Positions 9,668 to 22,071 of a DNA stretch of 64,000 nucleotides are shown piece after piece. The position numbers and the translations under genes were made by a program. The notes beneath the pieces were generated by a model. It searched no databases, was not told the DNA's origin, and saw only the letters and a program-made list of their open reading frames with translations. The stretch's first letter is position 1, and each line of letters opens with the position of its first letter. Source of the stretch: Diaphorobacter sp. HDW4A (GTDB lineage: Bacteria; Pseudomonadota; Gammaproteobacteria; Burkholderiales; Burkholderiaceae_C); the NCBI RefSeq assembly GCF_011305995.1, contig NZ_CP049910.1:4464001-4528000 (forward strand), in the 5' to 3' direction.

Positions 9668-9988
9668 TTAGGCTGCCTTGATTTCGGCGCCGTTGGACTT
9701 GAACACGCGAACGCGCGAACCGTCAGCTTGCACCTTGACGCCAACACGGTCAGCCTTGCCGGTGGCGGCATTGAAGATCGCTACGTTGGACTGGTGGATA
9801 GGCATGGCCTTTTCCACGATGCCGCCGGTCGTACCCTTCATGGGGTTCGGCTTGACGTGCTTCTTGACCAGGTTGATGCCTTCCACGAGCACGTGGGAAT
9901 CATCCTTGCGCAGCGAAACCGTGCCACGCTTGCCCTTATCGCGCCCTGTGAGCACGATGACTTCATCGCCCTTGCGAATCTTGTTCAT
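9668..9988 (-). CDS. rplX: 50S ribosomal protein L24
   Basis: uL24, 106 residues, an assembly-initiator protein of the 50S subunit. The N-terminal KOW motif is clear at residues 3-30 ([20 protein letters not shown]), followed by [15 protein letters not shown]. It lies between rplN (11-bp gap) and rplE. Confidence 0.99.
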   Translation of the reverse strand: MNKIRKGDEVIVLTGRDKGKRGTVSLRKDDSHVLVEGINLVKKHVKPNPMKGTTGGIVEKAMPIHQSNVAIFNAATGKADRVGVKVQADGSRVRVFKSNGAEIKAA

Positions 9989-9999
9989 AACTCGTGTCC

Positions 10000-10368
10000 T
10001 TAGAGAACTTCGGGTGCCAGAGACACGATCTTCATGAACTTTTCAGTACGCAGTTCACGTGTCACGGGGCCGAAGATGCGGGTGCCGATCGGCTCCAGTT
10101 TGGCGTTCAGCAGCACTGCTGCATTGCCGTCAAATTTAACAAGCGAACCGTCGCCACGGCGGATGCCCTTGGCTGTGCGGACCACCACTGCGCTGTAGAT
10201 ATCGCCTTTTTTGACGCGACCACGCGGAGCAGCTTCCTTGACGGTGACCTTGATGATGTCGCCGACGCTTGCATAACGACGCTTGGAGCCACCCAGCACC
10301 TTGATGCAGAGGACGGACTTCGCGCCGGTGTTATCGGCGACGTCTAACCGAGATTCTGTCTGGATCAT
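10000..10368 (-). CDS. rplN: 50S ribosomal protein L14
   Basis: uL14, 122 residues, the standard length when started at ATG 10368 ([17 protein letters not shown]). The reading frame stays open for another 41 codons upstream to 10491, but that part has no family similarity and lies at the transcript leader. It is the first gene of this ribosomal block. The usual preceding gene rpsQ (S10 operon) is not here; glpD lies upstream instead, and a promoter is present at 10512-10540. Confidence 0.98.
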   Translation of the reverse strand: MIQTESRLDVADNTGAKSVLCIKVLGGSKRRYASVGDIIKVTVKEAAPRGRVKKGDIYSAVVVRTAKGIRRGDGSLVKFDGNAAVLLNAKLEPIGTRIFGPVTRELRTEKFMKIVSLAPEVL

Positions 10369-10511
10369 TTCAATATTCCCAACTTGCACCGGAATCACCC
10401 TCACGAATGAGAGCGAACCAATCAGTCTTGGGCCCGTCGTCAGAGCTGCAAACCATTCACAGCTCATCCGCTGGGCAGAAAAGTTTCGCATAAATTAATG
10501 CGAAGCCTTGT

Positions 10512-10540
10512 ATTCTCGCAAAGATATCTCGACCCGTCAA
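10512..10540 (-). promoter_or_regulatory. Promoter of the rplN-secY (spc) operon
   Basis: Minus-strand TTGACG (10540-10535), a 17-bp spacer, then GAGAAT (10517-10512), about 145 nt before the rplN start. The -35 matches consensus at five of six positions. No clear terminator lies between the glpD stop at 10586 and this promoter. Confidence 0.65.
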
Positions 10541-10585
10541 GCGAGCGAGTGATCTTTGCAAGCATTGCACCCCTGAAATGTGGCC

Positions 10586-12184
10586 TCAGGGCTGCGGAAC
10601 AGTTGCGTATTGTTGCGCGATTGCCAAAAAATCGCCGATCTGAGGGTCGATACCCAGTTCTTCACGAAGGATTTCCTCGACGCGCGGAGCCACCACGGCC
10701 GCTTGGCGCGCATCCAGAAACAGCATGCGCACCCGGCGCGCCAGCACGTCTTCCACCGTGCGGGCGTATTCGAAACGGGCGGCAAACCGCACCATCGCCT
10801 CGGTGAAGCCGGGGGCCAGCTCGCGATCCGCGCCTTGCAACGACTTCACGAAAGGCGCCTCGCTGCCGTAGGAATGAATGCCCTGCGGATCGTTCATGCC
10901 CTCGCGCATGGGTTTGGCCGTGGCACCCACCACCGGCAGGTGCACCGTGACGCCGCCGCTGCGCGTGGGTAGTAGTTTGGCATCCATGCAGTGCTGGAGC
11001 ACATCTTCGGCCATGGCGCGGTAGGTGGTCCATTTGCCGCCGGTCACGGTCACGAGGCCGCTCTTGCTGACCAACACCGTGTGTTCCCGGCTGATCTTCT
11101 TGGTGTTCCCAGCGTCGTCGTCCTGGTGCTTGACCAGCGGACGCAGACCCGCCCAGATGCTGCGCACGTCGGACGCCTTGGGCGCGCGACGCAGGTAACG
11201 GGCCGATTCACCAAGAATGAAGGCGACCTCGTTCTTCATCGCCTCGGGTTCGTAGTCGAGCTGATTTTTCGGGCTGTCGGTCGTGCCCAAAATCACTTTG
11301 CCAAGCCACGGCACCGCGAAAAGCACGCGGCCGTCGGTGGTCTTGGGCACCATCAGCGCGTGATCGGAGGGAAGAAACTCGCGATCGACCACGATGTGCA
11401 CGCCCTGACTCGGCGCGACCATAGGCTTGACGGGCTTGCCCTGGGCCTCGCCATCCTTCTCACGCAGCGCATCCACCCAGACGCCCGCCGCATTCACTAC
11501 GCAGCGCGCCTTGATCTCGAAGCGCTCTTCGGATTCCTTGTCGTGGCAGATCAGGCCATTGACCTTGCCGTCCGCATAGGTGAGTTCGGTCACCTCACAG
11601 TAGTTGACCAGCAGCGCCCCCTTGAGCGCCGCCGTGCGGGCGAGCGCGAGCGCCAGACGGGCGTCGTCGAACTGGCCATCCCAATACTTGACGCCGCCCT
11701 TGAGCCCGTCGCCCTGCACCGTCGGCAGGCAGCGCATGGTGTCCATGCGACCCAGAAATTCAGTGGCGCCGAGGCCGGCCGAGCCAGCCAGTGCGTCGTA
11801 CATCTTGAGGCCCACGCCATAAAACGGCGTTTCCCAGAGCTTGTAGGACGGCATCACAAACGCCAGTGGACGCGCCAGATGCGGAGCGTTCTTGAGCAGC
11901 GTGGTGCGCTCGTGCAGCGCCTCGCGCACCAGCGAGATATTGCCTTGGGCCAGATAGCGCACGCCACCGTGCACCAGCTTGGTGGCGCGCGACGAGGTGC
12001 CCTTGGCGAAATCGTGCGATTCGAGCAGCACGACCCTGAAGCCGCGTGCCGCCGCGTCAAGCGCCGTACCGAGACCCGTCGCCCCGCCACCGACCACCGC
12101 GAGGTCGTATTCCTGCGGCTGTCGCAAATGGGCCAGCAGCTCCGCGCGCTGGGTCATCAGGGGGGTTTGGGATTCTGTCGTCAT
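10586..12184 (-). CDS. glpD: Glycerol-3-phosphate dehydrogenase (aerobic, FAD, membrane-associated)
   Basis: Oxidises sn-glycerol 3-phosphate to dihydroxyacetone phosphate and passes electrons to quinone. It has 532 residues. The FAD-binding motif VVGGGATGLGTALDAA is at about residues 30-45 and is followed by the family signature HDFAKGTSSRATKLVHGGVR. A second family block, KSGLVTVTGGKWTTYR, lies near residue 385, followed by the C-terminal DAO_C-like domain. It is the last gene of the minus-strand glycerol cluster, 176 bp after the binding-protein gene. That gap holds an unusual nested palindrome. No glpABC-type genes are visible, so this is the aerobic enzyme. Confidence 0.96.
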   Translation of the reverse strand: MTTESQTPLMTQRAELLAHLRQPQEYDLAVVGGGATGLGTALDAAARGFRVVLLESHDFAKGTSSRATKLVHGGVRYLAQGNISLVREALHERTTLLKNAPHLARPLAFVMPSYKLWETPFYGVGLKMYDALAGSAGLGATEFLGRMDTMRCLPTVQGDGLKGGVKYWDGQFDDARLALALARTAALKGALLVNYCEVTELTYADGKVNGLICHDKESEERFEIKARCVVNAAGVWVDALREKDGEAQGKPVKPMVAPSQGVHIVVDREFLPSDHALMVPKTTDGRVLFAVPWLGKVILGTTDSPKNQLDYEPEAMKNEVAFILGESARYLRRAPKASDVRSIWAGLRPLVKHQDDDAGNTKKISREHTVLVSKSGLVTVTGGKWTTYRAMAEDVLQHCMDAKLLPTRSGGVTVHLPVVGATAKPMREGMNDPQGIHSYGSEAPFVKSLQGADRELAPGFTEAMVRFAARFEYARTVEDVLARRVRMLFLDARQAAVVAPRVEEILREELGIDPQIGDFLAIAQQYATVPQP

Positions 12185-12235
12185 GGCTGCCGCTTGTTAG
12201 AGATGAATGCCTATAGCAAGATGCCTATTGCATTT

Positions 12236-12274
12236 CAGGGTTTTCCCTAGGGATTTTATCCAACCCTGACGTCA
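12236..12274 (-). other. Nested palindromes in the glpV-glpD gap
   Basis: Outer arms CAGGGTT (12236-12242) and AACCCTG (12262-12268) enclose CCCTAGGG and GGATTTTATCC, each self-complementary. The 8-bp palindrome TGACGTCA overlaps the end (12267-12274). No U-run follows. It could be a processing/stability structure separating transporter and dehydrogenase expression, or an operator. Confidence 0.4.
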
Positions 12275-12360
12275 GTTTGCGCCGGAAAACCGACCGGCCT
12301 TGCTAAAGCGGAGACGAAATCGAAAAATTCCGCCTCCGCCGCAGTCAGGCCAGCTGCGAA

Positions 12361-14094
<1,734 letters not shown>

Positions 14095-14221
14095 TGCATG
14101 TCTCCTCAAAAGGGACTCCCCGTTTTTTCTCGGGATCCGGGCCTCGGGGGAGGAGCGGGCTGGATCCTTGCCTGCAAAAACCAGAATGAAAAAATCAAAG
14201 AAAGAAACCGGTGCGCGCGGC

Positions 14222-14530
14222 TCAGCCCTTGCGCATAATGAACGCCAGCACCAGCATCGAGATCACGAGGCTGATCCACACTGTGGGCTCGCTCTCGAGC
14301 GAGAACCACTGCGTCATCTTTTCGCCGAGACCCACCCAGATCAGGTTGATGTAGGCCGCCGTCAGCAGACCGATGAAGAGCCGGTCACCTCGCGTGGTTT
14401 CAATCGGCAAAAAGCCCTTGCGCAGCGTCGTGGGCGATTGGATCTCCCACACCGTCATGCCAACCAGCATCAGCGCGATGCACACAAAGAAGACCGCCAC
14501 AGGCGTGGTCCATGCCATCCATTCCCACAT
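14222..14530 (-). CDS. glpU: Small integral membrane protein of the glycerol ABC transporter (DUF2160, GlpU-like)
   Basis: 102 residues from ATG 14530 (MWEWMAWTTPVAVFFVCIAL). There are about three hydrophobic segments (about 8-30, 50-68, 80-98) and the short internal motif RGDRLFIGLL. The DUF2160 family is found almost only inside this type of glycerol transporter cluster. It lies 16 bp after the second permease and 127 bp before the binding-protein gene. An accessory or regulatory subunit is likely; no enzymatic motif is seen. Confidence 0.85.
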   Translation of the reverse strand: MWEWMAWTTPVAVFFVCIALMLVGMTVWEIQSPTTLRKGFLPIETTRGDRLFIGLLTAAYINLIWVGLGEKMTQWFSLESEPTVWISLVISMLVLAFIMRKG

Positions 14531-14546
14531 GTGATCTCTCCTTGAA

Positions 14547-15351
14547 TCAGACGCGGCCCATCGCGAAACCCTTCGCGATGTAGTGCCGCACAAACCAGAT
14601 CACCACCGCTCCGGGCACGATGGTCAGCACGCCCGCTGCTGCCAGCGTCGCCCAGTCCATGCCCGACGCAGAAACCGTGCGCGTCATCGTCGCGACGATG
14701 GGCTTGGCGTTCACGCTGGTGAGCGTGCGCGCCAGCAGCAGTTCAACCCAGCTGAACATGAAGCAGAAGAACGCCGCCACGCCGATGCCTGCCTTGATGA
14801 GCGGAAGAAAGATCGTGAGGAAAAAGCGCGGGAACGAGTAGCCGTCGATGTAGGCCGTCTCGTCGATCTCGCGCGGAATGCCACTCATGAAGCCTTCGAG
14901 AATCCACACCGCGAGCGGCACGTTGAACAGCAGATGCGCGAGCGCCACGGCGATGTGCGTATCCATCAGCCCCACCGTCGTGTAGAGCTGAAAGAACGGC
15001 AGCAGAAACACCGCGGGCGGCGTCATCCGGTTGGTCAGCAGCCAGAAGAACACGTGCTTGTCGCCGAGGAACTGGTAGCGCGAGAACGCATAGGCCGCAG
15101 GCAGCGCCACGGCGAGCGAGATCACCGTGTTGATCGCCACGTAGATCAGGCTGTTGATGTAGCCCGAGTACCAGGACTCGTCGGTGAAGATGGTCTTGTA
15201 GTTGTCCCAGGTGAAATGCTGGGGCCAGAGGGAAAAGCTCGAGAGGATTTCCTCGTTGGTCTTGAAGCTCATGTTCACCATCCAGTAGATCGGCAGGATG
15301 GCGAAGACGAGATAGAGAATCAGGAACAGCGTGCGTTTCTGAAAGCGCTTT

Positions 15352-15359
<8 letters not shown>
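14547..15359 (-). CDS. glpQ: Glycerol ABC transporter permease (GlpQ-like, MalG type)
   Basis: Inner-membrane permease, 270 residues, about six helices. It has the cytoplasmic EAA-type coupling loop ETAYIDGYSFPRFFLTIFLP around residues 170-190. Start ATG 15359 overlaps the stop of the preceding permease by 8 bp, pointing to coupled translation; an earlier in-frame ATG at 15392 lies inside the upstream gene and is less likely. The symbol follows rhizobial usage and is unrelated to the E. coli phosphodiesterase GlpQ. Confidence 0.88.
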
Positions 15360-16256
<897 letters not shown>

Positions 16257-16260
<4 letters not shown>

Positions 16261-17330
16261 GGCATCAGCTCCTCGTTGGTGTTGTAGAAGCAGGTGTGCT
16301 CGCTCACCACGCGCAGCCAGACCAGTTCGCCTTCCTTGGGCAACACCTGCTCGGGCGTGCAGCGGGCCTTGACGATCTGGCCGTTGATGGTGGCCGTCAG
16401 CATCTGGTGGGTGCCCACGTCCTGCACTCGCACCACCACGCCGGGCAGCACGCCGACATGGCCCTCGTCCTCAATCGCCAGATACTCGGGCCGCACGCCC
16501 ACGCGCAGGTCGCCGTCCGGCAGCGCGCGCGGCGCGGGCACGCGGTGACCAGCCACGTGGATCTCGCCGCCGCTGGCTTTCGCCTGCAGAAAATTCATAC
16601 CCGGCGAGCCGATGAAATGGCCGACGAAGGCATGCTGTGGCCGCTCGAACAGCTCGCCCGGCGTGCCCACCTGCACGGCACGGCCGCGCGTCATCACCAC
16701 CACGTGATCGGCGAACGTGAGCGCCTCCACCTGATCGTGCGTCACATAGACCAGCGTGAGCTTGAGCTCGTGATGGATCTGCTTGAGCTTGCGCCGCAGT
16801 TGCCACTTGAGGTGCGGATCAATCACCGTGAGCGGCTCGTCGAACAGCACTGCCGCCACGTCCTCGCGCACCAGCCCACGGCCGAGCGAAATCTTCTGCT
16901 TCTGATCCGCCGACAGCCCCGCCGCACGCTGGTTGAGCTGACCGCTCATCTCCAGCATTTCCGCGATCTGGCCGACGCGCTCGCGGATGCGCTGCTCTGG
17001 CACCTTGCGGTTGCGCAGCGGAAACGCGAGGTTGTCGGCCACGGTCATCGTGTCATAGATCACGGGGAACTGGAACACCTGCGCGATGTTGCGCTCCTGA
17101 GGACTGGCGCGCGTCACGTCGCGGCCGTCAAACAGCACCTTGCCTTGCGACGGCACGAGCAGGCCCGACATGATGTTCAACATCGTCGTCTTGCCGCAGC
17201 CCGACGGGCCGAGCAACGCGTACGCGCCGCCGTCCTCGAACGTCATGTCGAGCGGCAGCAGCGCGTAGTCGCTGTCCTTTTGCGGATTGGGTTTGTATGC
17301 GTGCGCGAGTTTGAGTTCGATGCGTGCCAT
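16257..17330 (-). CDS. glpT: Glycerol ABC transporter ATP-binding protein (GlpT-like)
   Basis: ATPase subunit of the CUT1/MalK type, 357 residues from ATG 17330 (MARIELKLAHAY). Walker A GPSGCGKT is near residue 42, Walker B AAVLFDEP near 160, and the H-loop VTHDQVEA is intact. The ABC signature is degenerate: LSADQ instead of LSGGQ. A C-terminal TOBE-like regulatory domain follows (about 240-357). Its partner GlpS has the complementary defects, so the pair should form one consensus and one degenerate ATP site. One base separates it from glpS. The symbol follows rhizobial usage and is not the E. coli GlpT antiporter. Confidence 0.88.
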
Positions 17331-17331
17331 C

Positions 17332-18417
<1,086 letters not shown>

Positions 18418-18505
18418 TTCGACCTTTCCATTCCGCGCCATCCTGGCGATTGAAGAACAAAGAAAGACGGAACGCTGCACGGCAGGTCAAGGATCAACTT
18501 GCCGG

Positions 18506-18559
18506 TTCGCCATTTTCGATTTCGGTCATTTTTGTTCTTTTTGGCGCGTTTCAAATTCG
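18506..18559. promoter_or_regulatory. Candidate GlpR operator region (TTCG repeats) between glpS and glpR
   Basis: The 248-bp divergent gap contains four TTCG tetramers within 54 bp (18506, 18515, 18521, 18556) set in A/T-rich DNA, and a fifth at 18587. Half-sites with a TTCG core are known for GlpR of enteric bacteria and pseudomonads. The position between the transporter operon and glpR-glpK suits a repressor acting on both directions. No perfect dyad is seen, so this is tentative. Confidence 0.35.
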
Positions 18560-18582
18560 GGGTTACCCTTGTCACTTTCCTT

Positions 18583-18610
18583 TTGCTTCGTTTTACAGTC
18601 TTCCTATGTG
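18583..18610 (+). promoter_or_regulatory. Candidate glpR-glpK promoter
   Basis: TTGCTT (18583-18588), 16-bp spacer, TATGTG (18605-18610), about 56 nt upstream of the glpR start. It matches consensus moderately and lies next to the TTCG-repeat cluster. Confidence 0.4.
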
Positions 18611-18665
18611 CTCTGCCCGCGCCGGTCCGATTCGGGCATGACACAGACAGGAGACAGAGACCCGC

Positions 18666-19430
18666 GTGAACACCAATCCTCGTCAACTGCTGCTGCTGGA
18701 AGAAGTCCGGCAGCACAAGAATGTCACCATCGAACAGCTCGCCGAACGGCTCGGTGTGACGCTGCAAACGGTGCGCCGCGATGTGCAGCGCCTCGCCGAA
18801 CAAGGCCATCTGATGCGCTTTCACGGCGGCGTGCGACTGCCTTCATCGACCACCGAAAACATCGGCTACGTGCAGCGCCAACTGCTCAACGAAGAAGCCA
18901 AGTGCGCCATCGCGCGCGAGGTCGCCCGGGCGATCCCCAACGGCTGCTCGCTGATCCTCAACATCGGCACCACGACCGAGGCCATCGCGCGCGAGCTGAT
19001 GCAGCACCGTGGCCTGCGCGTGATCACCAACAACCTGAACGTCGCCGCGATCCTCGCCGACAACCCCGAATGCGAAGTCATCGTCGCGGGCGGCGTAGTG
19101 CGCTCACGCGACCATGGCATCGTCGGCGAAACGGCGGTGGATTTCATCCGCCAATTCAAGGTAGACATCGGTGTGATCGGCATTTCCAGCGTCGAGCAGG
19201 ACGGCACGCTGCGCGACTTCGATCTGCGCGAGGTGAAGGTCGCCCAATCCATCATCGCGCAGTCGCGCGAGGTGTGGCTGGCGGCCGATTCCAGCAAGTT
19301 TGACCGCCCCGCGATGATCGAGCTGGCGCGTCTGGACCAGATCGACGTGCTCTACACCGACGCCGAGCCATCCGCACCTTATGCTGCACTGCTCGAAGAA
19401 GCCGGCGTCCAATGCGTGATCGCATCCTGA
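18666..19430 (+). CDS. glpR: DeoR-family glycerol-3-phosphate regulon repressor
   Basis: 254 residues, GTG start at 18666 supported by AGGAG about 14 bases upstream. The N-terminal DeoR-type helix-turn-helix spans about residues 20-45 ([20 protein letters not shown]), and the sugar-phosphate isomerase-like sensor domain covers about 75-235, including [14 protein letters not shown]. It stands directly upstream of glpK and divergent from the transporter operon, so glycerol 3-phosphate is the likely inducer and both operons the likely targets. The assignment rests on family and location. Confidence 0.9.
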   Translation: MNTNPRQLLLLEEVRQHKNVTIEQLAERLGVTLQTVRRDVQRLAEQGHLMRFHGGVRLPSSTTENIGYVQRQLLNEEAKCAIAREVARAIPNGCSLILNIGTTTEAIARELMQHRGLRVITNNLNVAAILADNPECEVIVAGGVVRSRDHGIVGETAVDFIRQFKVDIGVIGISSVEQDGTLRDFDLREVKVAQSIIAQSREVWLAADSSKFDRPAMIELARLDQIDVLYTDAEPSAPYAALLEEAGVQCVIAS

Positions 19431-19467
19431 CGCCTCCCGAACCAGACATCCGCATATCACGCACACC

Positions 19468-20964
19468 ATGACCTCGTACCTCCTCGCACTCGACCAAGGC
19501 ACCTCCAGCTCGCGCAGCATCGTGTTCGACCGCAAGGGCCAGATCGTGGCCCTCGCACAGCGCGAACTGCCACAGATCTACCCGCGCCCCGGCTGGGTCG
19601 AACACAGCCCCACGGAAATCTGGAACACCCAGCTAGCGACGGCCCGTGAGGCACTGACAAAGGCGGGCATCACCGCCCGTGACATCCGCTCCATCGGTAT
19701 CACCAACCAGCGCGAAACTACCGTGCTGTGGAGCCGCAAGACCGGCGCGCCGATCCACAACGCCATCGTCTGGCAGGACCGCCGCGCTGAACCCATCTGC
19801 GCCCAATTACGCGAGCAAGGCATGGCCGAGACCATCCAGGCCAAGACCGGCCTGCTGATCGACGCCTATTTTTCAGGCACCAAGCTGCAATGGCTGCTCG
19901 ACAACGTGCCCAGCGCGCGTGAGCAGGCCGAGCGCGGCGAGCTCGCGTTCGGCACTGTTGACGCGTGGCTGATCTGGCAGCTCACCGCAGGCCAGCGCCA
20001 TGTGACGGACGTGAGCAACGCCTCGCGCACCATGCTGTTCAATGTGCACACCAACGAGTGGGACGACGAGCTGCTCGCGCGCCTGTCCATCCCCCGCTCG
20101 TTGATGCCCGAGGTGCTGCCTTCAAGCGCCGATTTCGGCGTGACGACCGATGCGCTGTTCGGCAGCAGCGTCAACATCGGCGGCGTCGCGGGCGATCAGC
20201 AGAGCGCGCTGTTCGGCCAGGCATGCTTTTCCGCCGGCATGGCCAAGAACACCTACGGCACGGGCTGCTTCATGCTCATGCACACGGGCCACACCTTCCA
20301 GACATCGCAGAACGGTCTGCTCACCACGAGCGCCGCGCAGACCCACACGCGCCCCGAGTTCGCCATGGAAGGCAGCGTGTTCGTCGGCGGTGCAGTCGTG
20401 CAGTGGTTGCGCGACGGCCTGCGCGCCATCGAGAACAGCGGCGAGGTGCAGTCACTCGCCGAAAGCGTGCCGGACAGCGGCGGCGTGATGCTGGTGCCCG
20501 CGTTCACCGGCCTCGGTGCGCCTTACTGGAAGCCCGACGCGCGCGGCACGATCACCGGCCTCACTCGCGGTACGACGCTTGCCCACATCGCGCGCGCTGC
20601 GCTGGAATCCATCGCCTACCAGAGCGCCGCTCTGCTGCTTGCCATGAGCCGCGATGCCGTCGCGGCGGGCGGTGCGCCCGTCACCGAGCTGCGCGTGGAC
20701 GGCGGCGCGAGCGTGAACAATCTGCTGATGCAATTTCAGGCCGACCTGCTCGGCATTCCGGTGGTGCGCCCGGCCTGCGTGGAGACCACCGCGCTCGGCG
20801 CGGCCTATCTCGCAGGCCTGTCTTCGGGCATGTACCAAAACACGCAGGAGCTCTCGGCCCTGTGGAAGGCCGAACGTCGCTTCATGCCGACCATGCAGCG
20901 CGACCGCGCGGCCGAGCTGATGCAGCAATGGGAACACGCGGTGCGCCAGACCACGGCGGAATAA
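19468..20964 (+). CDS. glpK: Glycerol kinase
   Basis: Phosphorylates glycerol with ATP, cytoplasmic, FGGY family, 498 residues, normal length. The N-terminal phosphate-binding stretch [16 protein letters not shown] is at residues 6-21. The substrate-region motifs [20 protein letters not shown] and [19 protein letters not shown] are all present. It lies 37 bp after glpR and shares its transcript. It forms the G3P that GlpD oxidises and GlpR senses. Confidence 0.98.
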   Translation: MTSYLLALDQGTSSSRSIVFDRKGQIVALAQRELPQIYPRPGWVEHSPTEIWNTQLATAREALTKAGITARDIRSIGITNQRETTVLWSRKTGAPIHNAIVWQDRRAEPICAQLREQGMAETIQAKTGLLIDAYFSGTKLQWLLDNVPSAREQAERGELAFGTVDAWLIWQLTAGQRHVTDVSNASRTMLFNVHTNEWDDELLARLSIPRSLMPEVLPSSADFGVTTDALFGSSVNIGGVAGDQQSALFGQACFSAGMAKNTYGTGCFMLMHTGHTFQTSQNGLLTTSAAQTHTRPEFAMEGSVFVGGAVVQWLRDGLRAIENSGEVQSLAESVPDSGGVMLVPAFTGLGAPYWKPDARGTITGLTRGTTLAHIARAALESIAYQSAALLLAMSRDAVAAGGAPVTELRVDGGASVNNLLMQFQADLLGIPVVRPACVETTALGAAYLAGLSSGMYQNTQELSALWKAERRFMPTMQRDRAAELMQQWEHAVRQTTAE

Positions 20965-20982
20965 GCGCAACGCCCCGCCAAA

Positions 20983-21015
20983 AAAAAAGATGGAGCCGCG
21001 AGGCCCCATCTCTTT
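20983..21015. terminator. Bidirectional terminator between glpK and aqpZ
   Basis: Hairpin with AAAAAGATGG and CCATCT-TTTTT arms joined by a GCC/GGC inner stem. It is flanked by an A-run on the left and a T-run on the right, so it can stop transcription of both convergent genes. Confidence 0.85.
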
Positions 21016-21056
21016 TTGTTTGTGAATCGCGGCAAGCCGCCGCGATGACTGACTAC

Positions 21057-21758
21057 TTACTCGTTGGAGTCGGCCAGAAACGCTTTGTAGATGATGGCAC
21101 CGATGATCGCGCCGACGATGGGCATCACCCAGAAGAACCACAGCTGCGACATCGCGATGGATGGGCCGAACAGGGCCACGCCGGTGCTGCGCGCAGGGTT
21201 CACCGAGGTGTTGGTGACGGGGATCGAGATCAGGTGGATCAGCGTCAGGCACAGACCGATCGCCACGCCGGCAAAGCCACCAGCCGCACGCTTGGCCGTG
21301 GCGCCCAGAATCACGATCACGAAGATCGCGGTCAGCACCACTTCGGCCACGAGAGCCGCCACCATCGAATAACCGCCGGGCGAATGCTCGCCGAAGCCAT
21401 TGGTCGCAAAGCCGCCGATGTCAGCGCCCGGCTTGCCGGTGGCAATCACATACAGCACGGCACCCGCCGCAATCGCGCCCAGCACCTGGGCGATGATGTA
21501 GCCCGGCAGTTCGGATGCCTTAAAGCGACCGCCGACCATCAGGCCCACGGACACGGCCGGGTTGAAGTGCCCGCCCGAGATCGGGCCGAGCGCGTAGGCA
21601 CCCGTCAGCACCGTCAGACCGAATGCGAACGACACGCCCAGCAGGCCGATGCCCACATTGGGAAACGCCGCAGCCAGCACAGCGCTGCCGCAACCGCCGA
21701 AAGTCAGCCAGAAAGTGCCGATAAATTCAGCAGCCCATTTTTTGACGTTGGATGCCAT
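21057..21758 (-). CDS. aqpZ: Aquaporin Z-type water channel
   Basis: MIP-family channel, 233 residues, six helices with both NPA loops (HFNPAVS near residue 62 and VNPARS near 184). The AqpZ signatures [11 protein letters not shown] and [19 protein letters not shown] are kept. These include the His and Thr lining a narrow water-selective filter, so it is AqpZ-like rather than GlpF-like even though it sits beside glpK. The start is placed at 21758 because AGGA is correctly spaced (6 nt) for that ATG and abuts the one at 21764. Confidence 0.93.
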   Translation of the reverse strand: MASNVKKWAAEFIGTFWLTFGGCGSAVLAAAFPNVGIGLLGVSFAFGLTVLTGAYALGPISGGHFNPAVSVGLMVGGRFKASELPGYIIAQVLGAIAAGAVLYVIATGKPGADIGGFATNGFGEHSPGGYSMVAALVAEVVLTAIFVIVILGATAKRAAGGFAGVAIGLCLTLIHLISIPVTNTSVNPARSTGVALFGPSIAMSQLWFFWVMPIVGAIIGAIIYKAFLADSNE

Positions 21759-22071
21759 ATCCATTCCTTTTGAATCAAATAACTTCTCACTCTTGCACTG
21801 CCGCGCTCAAACTACATCGCCCATTTGGACGAGCACTTCGGGCAAAGGCAATCCCGGCAAAATGCTACTCAGTCCTTGTGACGCATACAGACAAAGAATG
21901 TGAACAATTCACCCTATTTCACGCAAAAGACGTTGCCAAATGGAACAACACTGCCGCTTCAATAGCGAAAACTGATTCACGCCAATCGCCCTCTTCTTTC
22001 CATGCGAATGCGGCACGCTCGCGGTCGGTTGAATGCACTACAAGTCACTCGAATCCTCAGACAACCCCCTC
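21759..22071. other. Intergenic region aqpZ / phytase-like gene (313 bp)
   Basis: Divergent promoter region for aqpZ (minus) and the lipoprotein gene at 22072 (plus). I see no RNA gene, no convincing consensus promoter, no terminator and no coding-like frame. The sequence between about 21890 and 21990 is more A/T-rich than its surroundings, as expected of a control region. Confidence 0.5.

Noticed and set aside
10369..10491. In-frame 41-codon N-terminal extension of rplN
   Set aside because: L14 is 122 residues in bacteria and starts at MIQTESRL; the extension is in the transcript leader downstream of the promoter and is unlike the family.
21057..21758. Calling the MIP channel GlpF because of its place beside glpK
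   Set aside because: The sequence follows AqpZ closely, including [11 protein letters not shown] and the His/Thr filter region; context alone does not justify GlpF.
19965..21773. Plus-strand frame of 602 codons over glpK and aqpZ
   Set aside because: Arg/His-rich shadow crossing a bidirectional terminator and overlapping two good genes.
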